Assembly: GCA_019115785.1 (NCBI GenBank)
Contig: DXCX01000055.1
Coordinates: 1-64,000 of the forward strand
DNA from: Candidatus Intestinimonas merdavium
GTDB taxonomy: Bacteria > Bacillota > Clostridia > Oscillospirales > Oscillospiraceae
Reading direction: 5' to 3'
DNA: 64,000 nucleotides
Shown here piece after piece: positions 50,814-58,765 of this stretch; the first letter of the stretch is position 1, and each line of letters starts with the position of its first letter. The notes below the pieces were generated by a model. That model saw only the letters and a list, made by a program, of their open reading frames with translations. It was not told the DNA's origin and made no database searches. The translations under genes were made by a program, and so were the position numbers.

Positions 50814-51098
50814 GCACCAAGCAGTCCACAGAAAATATATGGCTCAGTTTTATAAAGAGAATCATGCTTCATTTTTTCATTGCCTTTTTCTGCGTTGCTG
50901 ATTGCTGCCTTAACCTTTGGATCGCATAGAGAAAGGATACTTCTATTCGCTGTTTGCCAGTTTTCAATATCGCTTGCCCGTAGACTCCTTTTCCCTTATT
51001 TACTGTAAAAAAGTAGACACCCACACTTTTGTGAGTGTCTACTTTCATTTTACAGGTGCGCCTCCGATATGGGAGGAAACGTTTTTTACCGATATGGG
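50814..51098. other. Gene-free A+T-rich region after the XRE regulator
   Basis: No supported gene; the 76-residue frame at 50917-51147 runs through a terminator into antisense sequence. The base composition is like the XRE gene up to about 51045 and then returns to the G+C-rich background. Confidence 0.4.
51010..51045. terminator. Hairpin at the right end of the A+T-rich segment
   Basis: AAAGTAGACAC/GTGTCTACTTT with a central CACA/TGTG pairing; A and T flanks suit either strand. Confidence 0.65.
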
Positions 51099-51623
51099 TC
51101 AGGCAGCATTGAGAGAGGTCTTGATGGACTCCAGGACAGTGTCCTGATCCTCACACATGACCAGAAGAATGGTGCCGTCATCCAAAGTTTCCACCTTGGC
51201 GGCATTGGCAATGTCGTACTGGTCGATGAGGTATTGCTGGAAGTTCTGCTTCTGCTGGTCCACAAAGCCGTTGACGCCCTCCAGAACCTCCTCACTCTTG
51301 CCCTCGGCGGGGAGAATGGCAGCCACGCCATAGGCCTTCACGTTCATGGGAGAGATAGCCACAGCAAAGGCGGCGGTGTTCTCATCGGTGACACCGATGA
51401 GCGGGAGCACCAGGGCGGCCATGTCGTCCTCGGTGGAGGTGACCACCGGATAGGCCTCGTTGAGCTCGGCGTCCCGGGCGGACTCGATGGCGGTCTTGTA
51501 GGCCTCGGTATACTCCTCAGGAGTCTTGGAAGTGGCGCCGGAGGCGTCTTTGTTTCCCCCACAGCCCACCAGGGCAGTGAGGAGCAGAAGGGCGGACAGG
51601 GAAAGAGACAGCATACGTTTCAT
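51099..51623 (-). CDS. DUF4358-type lipoprotein
   Basis: The 174-residue protein begins [29 protein letters not shown], with lipobox LVGC. The body ([110 protein letters not shown]) matches the DUF4358 pattern of clostridial lipoproteins, function unknown. Its ATG overlaps the clpC-like stop (ATGA), so translation is coupled to the Clp ATPase, an odd pairing of a cytoplasmic chaperone with an exported protein. Confidence 0.75.
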   Translation of the reverse strand: MKRMLSLSLSALLLLTALVGCGGNKDASGATSKTPEEYTEAYKTAIESARDAELNEAYPVVTSTEDDMAALVLPLIGVTDENTAAFAVAISPMNVKAYGVAAILPAEGKSEEVLEGVNGFVDQQKQNFQQYLIDQYDIANAAKVETLDDGTILLVMCEDQDTVLESIKTSLNAA

Positions 51624-54082
51624 GGGGATAATTCTCCTTTTGCTTTGTTTTGTTTACAGTCTCCTTGGACGCAGACCGCCGGATTTTGTTCCCCTGGCGC
51701 GGAAAAAATATTTAATTTTGTTTCCTCAGCCAGGACCATGGCGGTCTCACCGGAGGAGAGACCACCCCCGAGGAGCAGCTCGGCGATGGGGTCCTCCACC
51801 TGGGTACGGATGGCCCTCCGTAGGGGACGGGCGCCGTATTCCGGGTCAAAACCCGTATCAGTAAGTCGGTCCAGGGCCTTCTCACTCACCTTGAGCGCCA
51901 CCTGGTGTTCTCCCAGCCGTTGCTCCAGCTGGGAGAGCAGACGTCGGGCGATCCACCGCAGCTCCGGACGGGAGAGCTGCTGGAAGACGATGATCTCGTC
52001 TACCCGGTTGAGAAACTCCGGACGGAAGATCTGCTTGAGCTCGGAGAGGACGGCCTGGCGCAGCTCCTCCGGCGAACGGGTATCTCCCTGCTGGTCGGCA
52101 AAGCCCAGGCGCCCCCCTTTGGCGGTCAGCCGGCGGGCGCCGGCGTTGGAGGTCATGACCACCACCGTGTTCCGGAAATCCACCCTGCGGCCCTGAGCGT
52201 CGGTGACCACGCCGTCCTCCAGGATTTGGAGAAGAATACCCCATACGTCAGGGTGGGCTTTCTCCAGCTCATCAAAGAGAACCACGGAATAGGGCTTGCG
52301 CCGCACCTTTTCTGTGAGCTGGCCGCCCTCGTCGTAGCCCACATAGCCCGGGGGAGAGCCCAGGAGCCGGGAGACGGTGTGCTTTTCCATATACTCGGAC
52401 ATGTCAAAGCGCAGCAGGGCGTCCTCGGTGCCGAACATGGCGGCAGCCAGGGCCTTGCACAGCTCGGTTTTGCCCACGCCGGTGGGGCCCAGGAAGAGGA
52501 AGGAGCCGATGGGACGGTTAGGCTCCTTTAGACCCGCCCGCCCTCGGCGGATGGCTCGGGCCACTGCCCGCACGGCGGCGTCCTGGCCCACCACACGGCG
52601 GTGGAGCTCCCCCTCCAGAGCCATGAGCCGTTCCGATTCGGCCTGGGTCAGGGTACTCACCGGGATACCGGTACAGTCAGCCACCACGGCGGCCACGTCT
52701 TCCGCCTCCACGCCGCGCTTTCCCAGGTCCTGGTGCCAGGCCCGGCACTGGACCGCCAGCTCCCGCCTGAAATCCCGCTCCGCATCCCGGAGCATGGCGG
52801 CCTGCTCATAGCGCTGGCCCCGGATGGCGGTCTCCCGGGCCATGGCGGCCTGGCAGGCCTTTTCTTCCAGCCCCCGCAGAGCGGGCGGGGTCTCCAGCGC
52901 GCCGATCCGCACACGTGCCGCGGCCTCGTCGATGAGGTCTACTGCCTTGTCCGGCAAAAAGCGGTCGGGGAGATAGCGGCAGGAGAGGGTCACCGCCGCC
53001 TCCAGAGCCTGGTCGGAGATGGTCAGCTTGTGGTGGCTTTCATAACGGCTCCGCAGACCCCGCAGGATGGCCAGCGCGTCCTCCTGGCTGGGTTCCTCCA
53101 CCAGCACCGATTGGAAACGCCGCTCCAGAGCGGCATCCTTTTCTATATACTTCCGATATTCCGCCAAGGTGGTGGCCCCAACCACCTGAATTTCGCCCCG
53201 GCTCAGCGCCGGCTTAATGATATTGGCTGCGTCGATGGCGCCCTCGGCGCTGCCCGCCCCCACGATAGTGTGGAGCTCATCCAGAAAGAGAATGATGTCC
53301 CCGGCCCGGCGGACCTCAGCCAGAATGGCCTTGACCCGCTCCTCAAATTCGCCCCGATACTTGGTTCCCGCCACAGTGGCGGAGAGATCCAGGGACAGGA
53401 GCCGTTTGCCCCGGAGGGAGTCGGGAACCTGTCCCGAGACGATCCGCCGGGCCAGCCCCTCCACAATGGCCGTCTTGCCGACGCCGGGCTCGCCAATGAG
53501 GGCGGGGTTGTTCTTCTGACGTCGGGAGAGGATCTGGATGACCCGCCGGATCTCCCTGTCACGCCCGATGACCGGGTCCAGGCTGCCGGCGGCGGCCGAC
53601 CGGGTCAAATCTTTTGCAAATTGTTCTAACAGTTTTTTTTCGCCCCGTTCCGTATGGTCTCGCTCGGGGCGGGGACGGACCGGTTCACTCCAGGGGAGCG
53701 GGCCGGTGGGCGTCTCACCCAGAGCCTTCAGCGTGTCTGTGTAAAGGCCGTTCAGCTGGCCGGTGGCGGCCAGAACCTGGGCGGCGGCGCATGTCCGCAG
53801 GCGGAGAAGCCCCAGAAGCAGGTGCTCGGTGTCCACCTTTCGGAAGCCGGTGCGCAGACATTCCGCCGCCGCCAGCTCCACCGCCTGCCTGCAGTTGGGC
53901 GTCAGGCCCTGGAGGGGGAGGCTCACCGCGCTGCCCGTACCGGAGACCTGACGAACCCCTGCTTCCAGACGCTGGGGAGTGAGGCCGGAGGCCCGGAGGA
54001 TTCGGGCGGCCACACCCTGACCCTCCTGGCAGAGTCCCAACAGCAGGTGCTCCGTTCCCACATAGCTGTGTCCCAGCCGCAC
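51620..54082 (-). CDS. clpC: ClpC-type AAA+ ATPase (Clp protease ATP-binding subunit)
   Basis: ClpC unfolds substrates and feeds them to ClpP. From GTG 54082 the protein has 820 residues: ClpN repeats ([19 protein letters not shown] and [13 protein letters not shown]), AAA-1 with [17 protein letters not shown] (near 197), a short UVR-type middle segment ([21 protein letters not shown]), AAA-2 with [14 protein letters not shown] (near 520), and a ClpP-docking-type LGF in [10 protein letters not shown]. In-frame homology continues upstream ([22 protein letters not shown]) to about 54148, but no ATG, GTG or TTG lies between the in-frame TGA (54152-54154) and GTG 54082. Translation may start at ATC 54145 or 54148 after GAGGTGAGGG, or lose 21-22 residues. 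No ctsR, mcsA or mcsB neighbours. Confidence 0.9.
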   Translation of the reverse strand: MRLGHSYVGTEHLLLGLCQEGQGVAARILRASGLTPQRLEAGVRQVSGTGSAVSLPLQGLTPNCRQAVELAAAECLRTGFRKVDTEHLLLGLLRLRTCAAAQVLAATGQLNGLYTDTLKALGETPTGPLPWSEPVRPRPERDHTERGEKKLLEQFAKDLTRSAAAGSLDPVIGRDREIRRVIQILSRRQKNNPALIGEPGVGKTAIVEGLARRIVSGQVPDSLRGKRLLSLDLSATVAGTKYRGEFEERVKAILAEVRRAGDIILFLDELHTIVGAGSAEGAIDAANIIKPALSRGEIQVVGATTLAEYRKYIEKDAALERRFQSVLVEEPSQEDALAILRGLRSRYESHHKLTISDQALEAAVTLSCRYLPDRFLPDKAVDLIDEAAARVRIGALETPPALRGLEEKACQAAMARETAIRGQRYEQAAMLRDAERDFRRELAVQCRAWHQDLGKRGVEAEDVAAVVADCTGIPVSTLTQAESERLMALEGELHRRVVGQDAAVRAVARAIRRGRAGLKEPNRPIGSFLFLGPTGVGKTELCKALAAAMFGTEDALLRFDMSEYMEKHTVSRLLGSPPGYVGYDEGGQLTEKVRRKPYSVVLFDELEKAHPDVWGILLQILEDGVVTDAQGRRVDFRNTVVVMTSNAGARRLTAKGGRLGFADQQGDTRSPEELRQAVLSELKQIFRPEFLNRVDEIIVFQQLSRPELRWIARRLLSQLEQRLGEHQVALKVSEKALDRLTDTGFDPEYGARPLRRAIRTQVEDPIAELLLGGGLSSGETAMVLAEETKLNIFSAPGEQNPAVCVQGDCKQNKAKGELSP

Positions 54083-54102
54083 CGCGGCCTTTTGCGCCAG
54101 CT

Positions 54103-54285
54103 TTAGGGCCGCCTGCGCCCGCTGGGTGAATCCCTCTTCTCGGATGATCCCTCACCTCGGTTCTGTTTGGTTTGGGCCGGATGGTCGGCCCGGCGTCCAT
54201 GGGCGCGGCTGTGGGCAGCTCCCTCCAGTTCCGGCGTCAGGGCGCCGGCCAGTTCCACACGAAAACGATCCTGATATTCCCGCAT
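54103..54285 (-). CDS. Short ORF overlapping the clpC N-terminal region (doubtful)
   Basis: ATG 54285 follows a good ribosome binding site (GGGAGG then a 7-nt spacer) and opens a 60-residue frame, [54 protein letters not shown], that ends inside the clpC N-terminal coding sequence in another frame. No family is recognised. It could be a leader peptide whose translation helps clpC start, or the true start of clpC separated by a frameshift or sequencing error. Confidence 0.35.
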   Translation of the reverse strand: MREYQDRFRVELAGALTPELEGAAHSRAHGRRADHPAQTKQNRGEGSSEKRDSPSGRRRP

Positions 54286-54465
54286 CTGCTCACCTCCCAG
54301 AAGATCACATCGCATTGCCCTGCGTTTCTAACTATATCCAGATCTCCGGATGGATAAACCTCCTTCCCAATGGTCACGTCTGGTTCCCATCCCTAGTTTA
54401 ACCACTCTGAGGGCTTCTACCCACAAGACCCAAAAAATAGAGGGGGAATTTTGCAGAAATAAACG

Positions 54466-54493
54466 TTGCATTTTTTCAAAACTGTGGTAAAAT
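54466..54493 (+). promoter_or_regulatory. Promoter for the ferredoxin gene
   Basis: TTGCAT, 16 bp and TAAAAT, about 31 bp upstream of ATG 54525. Confidence 0.65.
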
Positions 54494-54524
54494 GTGTTTA
54501 CATTGAAGTTTGGAGGTGTTCCCA

Positions 54525-54695
54525 ATGGCCTATGTCATCAGCGATGCTTGCGTGAGCTGCGGCTCCTGTGCCGATTCCTGCCCCATGGGCGCGATTTCTC
54601 AGGGCGACAGCCAGTACGTCATCGACGCCAATACTTGCATCGATTGCGGTTCCTGCGCTGATACCTGCCCCACCGGCGCGATCTCCCAGGGCTAA
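54525..54695 (+). CDS. Clostridial-type 2[4Fe-4S] ferredoxin
   Basis: This 56-residue electron carrier, MAYVISDACVSCGSCADSCPMGAISQGDSQYVIDANTCIDCGSCADTCPTGAISQG, has two symmetric CxxCxxCxxxCP motifs binding two [4Fe-4S] clusters, the exact size of clostridial ferredoxins. It serves pyruvate:ferredoxin oxidoreductase, hydrogenase and similar partners, and could in principle reduce the dehydratase activase. ATG 54525 follows GGAGG; the track start is 15 bp early. Strong promoter and terminator suggest high, monocistronic expression. Confidence 0.95.
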   Translation: MAYVISDACVSCGSCADSCPMGAISQGDSQYVIDANTCIDCGSCADTCPTGAISQG

Positions 54696-54713
54696 CGCAC
54701 AGCATACTTAATG

Positions 54714-54757
54714 AAAAAACAGGGCGGCGCACAATATGTGTGCCGCCCTGTTTTTTC
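54714..54757. terminator. Terminator of the ferredoxin gene
   Basis: AAAAAACAGGGCGGCGCACA/TGTGCCGCCCTGTTTTTT with a short loop; a strong stem with T run. Confidence 0.92.
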
Positions 54758-54786
54758 TTGACAGGTATGTGATCCTCCGGTATCCT
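54758..54786 (+). promoter_or_regulatory. Promoter for the His-rich protein gene
   Basis: Perfect TTGACA, 17 bp and TATCCT; it begins directly after the T run of the ferredoxin terminator. Confidence 0.7.
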
Positions 54787-54813
54787 AGAGCAAACGAAAA
54801 AAGGAGCGAACAT

Positions 54814-55287
54814 ATGGAACATCACCATGAGCACTGCGGCTGCGGCTGCGGGCACGATCACGGCCATGAGCACCATCACGAGCACCACGGTGAGCACGTC
54901 TGCCGGCAGGGGACGCTGACCGAGGCCCAGGCCGCCTTTCTCCATGAGCTGGAGCACCATCACTATCTGCCTCTGGCCCGGTTTCTGATGGAGAGCACGG
55001 TAGAGGACGACTTCTCCAGTGTGTCCATGGCTCCGGTCTACCTTCGGGACCCCGAGGAGACCATGGAGCAGGTAAAGGAGACGGGAGAGCTGCTGCTGGA
55101 CTTGGAGCGCCGGGGCTGGATCACGCTGGACTACGACTATCCGCTGGAGGGCTACCCCTATGCGGAGTACCGGCAGTCGGCTCTGTATGACTATTTCTGC
55201 CGTACAGTGGAGGAGGCCAAGGGCCGGCCGGGCTTCCTGGGGGACACCCCGGTGCTGGAGCTGGGGAGCATCGCCCTGGTGGAATAA
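54814..55287 (+). CDS. His/Cys-rich N-terminus protein, possible metal-binding
   Basis: The 157-residue protein starts MEHHHEHCGCGCGHDHGHEHHHEHHGEHVC, a run of His, Glu and Cys that looks like a nickel, zinc or cobalt store or sensor tail. The rest (LTEAQAAFLHELEHHHYLPLARFLMESTVEDDFSSVSMAPVYLRDPEETMEQVKETGELLLDLERRGWITLDYDYPLEGYPYAEYRQSALYDYFCRTVEEAKGR) looks like a compact helical or winged domain of a type common in Clostridia but not named. ATG 54814 follows AAGGAG. No metal transporter or metallochaperone operon is adjacent. Metal binding is inference from composition. Confidence 0.7.
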   Translation: MEHHHEHCGCGCGHDHGHEHHHEHHGEHVCRQGTLTEAQAAFLHELEHHHYLPLARFLMESTVEDDFSSVSMAPVYLRDPEETMEQVKETGELLLDLERRGWITLDYDYPLEGYPYAEYRQSALYDYFCRTVEEAKGRPGFLGDTPVLELGSIALVE

Positions 55288-55326
55288 ACGAAGAATCAAG
55301 GGAGCCCCGCAGAATAGAAAAATAGA

Positions 55327-55378
55327 AAAATGCCGTTTCCCTTTCAGCGCCAATCGGGCTGGGGGGAAACGGCATTTT
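55327..55378. terminator. Bidirectional terminator between the His-rich protein and esterase genes
   Basis: AAAATGCCGTTTCCC ... GGGAAACGGCATTTT, 15-bp perfect arms with a 22-nt loop. Confidence 0.8.
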
Positions 55379-55387
55379 CTGCTGTGG

Positions 55388-56353
55388 TCAGTCCAGTTCC
55401 AGCAAAAACTGCTCGATGTGCTGCATAGCCTGGGCCGCCTTTTTCATGGGGAACATCTGGAAAACGTGCCACATATCGGGCCAAACCTCCAGCCGGCAGG
55501 GAGTGCCTGCCTGGACCAGGCGGTCCCGGAGCCTTACCGAGTCGGAGAGCAGGATCTCATTGGTGCCGGCCTGGACGAGGATGGGGGGGAGGTGCCGGAG
55601 ATCGCCGAAGAGGGGGGAGAGCAGAGGGGCGGCGAGGTCTCGTCCGGGGGCGTAGACGCCGCGTACCGCCCGGATATAGTCCATGGTCAGCATGGGGTCA
55701 TCATCCCGGTGCTCCTGATAGGATTTTCCACTGGCAGTCATATCCGTCCAGGGGGAGAGGAGCACCAGCCGCCGGGGGAGAAGCCGGTCGGCGTCCCGGA
55801 GAAGCATGGTGAGCACCAGGGCCAGATTGCCCCCGGCGGAGTCGCCGGCCACCACCACGTCTCTGGCCCCATAGCCCAGGTGCATCAAGTAGTTCCACGC
55901 CTTCATGGCGTCCTCCAGCGGCGCGGGATAGGTGTGCTCCGGTGCAAGACGGTATGCAAAGGCCAGAACCTCATAGCCGGTGACACCGGCCAGCTTGGCG
56001 GCCAGAATCCGGGCATAGCCCAGGTTTCCGCTGGTATATCCGCCGCCATGGCAGTATAGGATGACACGGCGCTTGTCGTGCCCCCGCTCCGGACGCACCC
56101 AGGCGGCGGGCATCCCATCGAGATCAAAGGGCTCCCAGCTCATGCCCAGCATAGGGGCGACCAGCCGCCCCAGCAGCTCCTGGCCCTTACGCTGCCGTTC
56201 CAGGTCGCCCGGGTCCATGGAATCGGGGGAGGTGGCGGAGTGAATGGCCTTGAGGGCGCCCATAACAGCGTTGGTGCGTCTTTGCTCGGCGGTCTGACGG
56301 GCCTCAGGAGAGAGGGGGGACAAGCGTTTATGCCTTTTTTCTTTTTGTTCCAT
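55388..56353 (-). CDS. Alpha/beta-hydrolase, HSL-type esterase
   Basis: The 321-residue protein has the hormone-sensitive-lipase family motifs: oxyanion-hole YCHGGGYTSG (near 100), nucleophile VVVAGDSAGGNLAL (near 165), and LSPWTDMTASG. The acid and His lie near WPDMWHVFQMFP. It probably hydrolyses short acyl esters. It is divergent from the acyltransferase/zinc-ribbon operon across a shared 200-bp control region, so the acyltransferase and the esterase may act on the same ester pool. Start: ATG 56353, with GGAGTTTCCAG upstream. Confidence 0.85.
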   Translation of the reverse strand: MEQKEKRHKRLSPLSPEARQTAEQRRTNAVMGALKAIHSATSPDSMDPGDLERQRKGQELLGRLVAPMLGMSWEPFDLDGMPAAWVRPERGHDKRRVILYCHGGGYTSGNLGYARILAAKLAGVTGYEVLAFAYRLAPEHTYPAPLEDAMKAWNYLMHLGYGARDVVVAGDSAGGNLALVLTMLLRDADRLLPRRLVLLSPWTDMTASGKSYQEHRDDDPMLTMDYIRAVRGVYAPGRDLAAPLLSPLFGDLRHLPPILVQAGTNEILLSDSVRLRDRLVQAGTPCRLEVWPDMWHVFQMFPMKKAAQAMQHIEQFLLELD

Positions 56354-56457
56354 CTGGAAACTCCTGTCTGACCGGACATCATAGTAAATACTGCTGTCCG
56401 ATCGGGGTATTTTGTCTTATCTTACAGGATGATGCCCCAGATTGCAAGGGTGAGCGC

Positions 56458-56486
56458 TTGTGCTCCGATATAGGGTATAGTATAAT
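56458..56486 (+). promoter_or_regulatory. Promoter for the acyltransferase/zinc-ribbon operon
   Basis: TTGTGC, 17 bp and a perfect TATAAT; gives a leader of about 60 nt before GTG 56554. On the esterase side lies a symmetric element CGGACA-N16-TGTCCG (about 56372-56400). Confidence 0.7.
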
Positions 56487-56553
56487 AATACCTGCTGACC
56501 TGTACCATGGGGTCGCGACCTTTGAGCGCCAACAGGAAAGGGGCTGCTGCGCC

Positions 56554-57855
56554 GTGTCCAAGAAGAAGAAACCAGAGTGGTACCGCCTGGACAACGCGGC
56601 TATGATGTACTCTGCCATCCAGAAGGAGAACTATTCCGCCATCTACCGATTTTCAGCGGTGATGACAGATCTGGTGGACCCCAATGCCCTTCAGCGGGCC
56701 ATTGACAGGATCATGCCCCGATTCCCCGGTTTTCAAGTCCATATCAAGCGGGGCTTTTTCTGGTATTATTTTGAGCCCAACGACGCCCCTGGTCCCTTTG
56801 TGAAGGAGGATATGAGCAATCCCTGCCAGCCGGTGCGTTTCCAGGAGGATGACGGCTGGCTCATCCGATTTTTTTATTATGGGCACCGCATCTCCCTGGA
56901 GGTCTTCCACGCTCTGGCCGATGGCGCAGGGGCCCTGACCTTCTTCCGCACCCTGCTGGCGGTCTATCTGCGGGAACTGGGCCACCAGATCCCCAATACC
57001 GGCGGCGTCCTGGACGTGGACGAGTCGCCCTCACCGGAGGAGCAGGAGGACTCCTACTTCCGATATGCCAAATCCCGGGTGCGCCGGGGCATGGGAGAGA
57101 GCAAGGCCTATCAGAATAACGGTACCCCAGAGCCATTCTACACGCTGAACGTGACCATGGGGATGGTACCCCTGGACCGGCTGCGGGAGGTGGCCAGGGG
57201 TTATGGCGCCTCGGTGACGGAATATCTGTCCGCAGTACTCATTGAGTCCATCCTGGCCAAGCAGCGCCGGGAGGGCCGCCGCCGAGAGCTCCCAGTTGCT
57301 CTGGCGGTGCCCATCAATCTGCGTCCCCACTTTCCCTCCCGCACACTGCGCAACTTTATCCTGACGGTGCGGCCCGTCATTGATCCGGAGCTGGGGGACT
57401 ATACCTTCCCAGAGATCGTTTCCCAGGTACACCACCATATGCGCCTGCATATCAGCCGTCAGGAGATGCAGGCGGTCATCACCCGCAACGTGATGCTTCA
57501 GAAAAACAAGCTGCTCCAGCTGGCTCCGGCGCCGCTGAAGAACCTGACCATGGCCATCAGCTACAAGCTGGTGGGCTGTCGTCCCTATTCCACCACCTAT
57601 ACCAACCCCGGCGCTTTCCAGGTGCCGCCGGAGATGGAGCCCCACATCCGGCGTATGGAGGTCATCCTGGGCCAGTCCTACACGCCACGTAGCAACTGTG
57701 CCTCCATCAGCTACGGCAATACCATGGAGATCACCTTCGCCGGTACGGTGAAGGAGTCTGATGTGGAGCGGGACTTCTTTCGCCATCTGGTCCGGGAGGG
57801 TATCCATGTCAAAGTCATTTCCAACCGTCAGGGACCGCTGCATGCGGCCCATTGA
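56554..57855 (+). CDS. Condensation-domain-like acyltransferase (alcohol acetyltransferase-like)
   Basis: The 433-residue protein, SKKKKPEWYRLDNAAMMYSAIQKENYSAIYRFSAVMTDLVDPNALQRAIDRIMPRFPGF, has the BAHD/condensation-domain HxxxDG motif as EVFHALADGAGALTFFRTLL (near residue 125). A second-lobe segment, VTEYLSAVLIESILAKQRR ... ALAVPINLRPHFPSRTLRNF, matches the alcohol-acetyltransferase/NRPS-condensation fold. It transfers an acyl group from a CoA or carrier to an unknown hydroxyl or amine. GTG 56554 follows AGGAAAGGGG; the track's GTG/TTG at 56458 sits in the promoter. The next gene follows after 20 bp. Confidence 0.75.
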   Translation: MSKKKKPEWYRLDNAAMMYSAIQKENYSAIYRFSAVMTDLVDPNALQRAIDRIMPRFPGFQVHIKRGFFWYYFEPNDAPGPFVKEDMSNPCQPVRFQEDDGWLIRFFYYGHRISLEVFHALADGAGALTFFRTLLAVYLRELGHQIPNTGGVLDVDESPSPEEQEDSYFRYAKSRVRRGMGESKAYQNNGTPEPFYTLNVTMGMVPLDRLREVARGYGASVTEYLSAVLIESILAKQRREGRRRELPVALAVPINLRPHFPSRTLRNFILTVRPVIDPELGDYTFPEIVSQVHHHMRLHISRQEMQAVITRNVMLQKNKLLQLAPAPLKNLTMAISYKLVGCRPYSTTYTNPGAFQVPPEMEPHIRRMEVILGQSYTPRSNCASISYGNTMEITFAGTVKESDVERDFFRHLVREGIHVKVISNRQGPLHAAH

Positions 57856-57875
57856 GGTGGGGGAGGAGATACGAA

Positions 57876-58580
57876 ATGTCATACTGTGTCAACTGCGGTG
57901 TGGAGCTGGACCCCACCGCCAGTGCCTGCCCTTTGTGCCAGACCCCCGTGGTCAATCCCCGGCAGCCCGTGGATACCGAGCTGCCGCCGCCCTTTCCAAG
58001 CCGGCGGGAGGAGGTTCAGCCGGTCAATAAAATAGAGGTGGCACTTCTGCTCTCCTCCATGCTGGGCTCGGTGGCGGTGGTCTGCGGCGTACTGAATCTC
58101 TTCTTTCTGCACTCTGGCCGGCCCTGGTCCCTCTACGTCATCGGAGCTGCGGTGATGCTGTGGATCTGGCTGGTGCCGCCCCTCCTCTTTCGGGGGATGC
58201 CGCTGTGGGTCCGTCTGGGCCTGGACGCCTGCGCCGTGGGGGTGTATGTCTACCTGATCTCCATTGACCTGCAAGGTCTTGGATGGTATCTGGGTCTGGC
58301 CCTGCCCATCATCCTCACAGGCGGCGCCATCATGGTGGCCCTGGGACTCATCCTCAGCCGGGGACGCTCTATCCTCACCAGCATCACCCTGATCATTGGA
58401 GCCATCGGTCTCTTTGTTATGAGCATCGAATTTTATGTGGACCACTGGCTCCACCAGGCATACCTCCCCGGCTGGTCCCTGGTGGTGGCCGCTATCTGCG
58501 CAGCGCTCATCATCCCTCTGGTCATCGTCCGCCGTCGTCCCGCCCTCAGGGATGAGGTGCGTCGGCGGTTCCATATGTAA
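57876..58580 (+). CDS. Zinc-ribbon membrane protein (DUF6320-like)
   Basis: The 234-residue protein starts MSYCVNCGVELDPTASACPLCQTPVVNPRQP, a double-CxxC zinc ribbon. A Pro-rich linker and about seven hydrophobic spans follow (from VALLLSSMLGSVAVVCGVL at 55 to VVAAICAALIIPLVIVRRR near 220). This arrangement is annotated as DUF6320 in clostridial genomes and is often seen with an acyltransferase gene (recollection, unverified). ATG 57876 follows GGGAGGAG. The cytoplasmic ribbon may recruit the acyltransferase to the membrane. Function unknown. Confidence 0.7.
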   Translation: MSYCVNCGVELDPTASACPLCQTPVVNPRQPVDTELPPPFPSRREEVQPVNKIEVALLLSSMLGSVAVVCGVLNLFFLHSGRPWSLYVIGAAVMLWIWLVPPLLFRGMPLWVRLGLDACAVGVYVYLISIDLQGLGWYLGLALPIILTGGAIMVALGLILSRGRSILTSITLIIGAIGLFVMSIEFYVDHWLHQAYLPGWSLVVAAICAALIIPLVIVRRRPALRDEVRRRFHM

Positions 58581-58670
58581 GCCGGGCGACCAGGAGAGGA
58601 TAAACTATCAAAATATGAAAGATGCAATGAATATTATGCATAGAGCTGTGAGAATACACGAGAAAATTGG

Positions 58671-58702
58671 GAGGCAATTCGCATATTTATGCGAATTGCC
58701 TC
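58671..58702. promoter_or_regulatory. Perfect palindrome abutting the argG promoter, candidate ArgR operator
   Basis: GAGGCAATTCGCATA-TT-TATGCGAATTGCCTC, 15-bp perfect arms, ends exactly where the -35 begins. Its core ATTCGCATATTTATGCGAAT resembles the A+T-rich dyad ARG boxes bound by ArgR hexamers. A second weaker half-match TGAATATTATGCAT lies 45 bp upstream (58627). A transcript hairpin is the alternative, but it lies upstream of the promoter. Confidence 0.6.
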
Positions 58703-58731
58703 TTGCATTTTTGCGGCGGACGTGGTACACT
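58703..58731 (+). promoter_or_regulatory. Promoter for the arg operon
   Basis: TTGCAT, 17 bp and TACACT, about 35 bp upstream of ATG 58766; adjoins the palindrome. Confidence 0.65.
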
Positions 58732-58765
58732 GTGTCCAACATCGAAAGACATGGAGGCGTTCACC

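Noticed and set aside
50917-51147. 76-codon plus-strand ORF
   Set aside because: Reads through a terminator hairpin into antisense of the DUF4358 lipoprotein gene.
54736-54813. Upstream start for the His-rich protein
   Set aside because: The region contains the promoter TTGACA-N17-TATCCT; the ATG at 54814 has its own AAGGAG.
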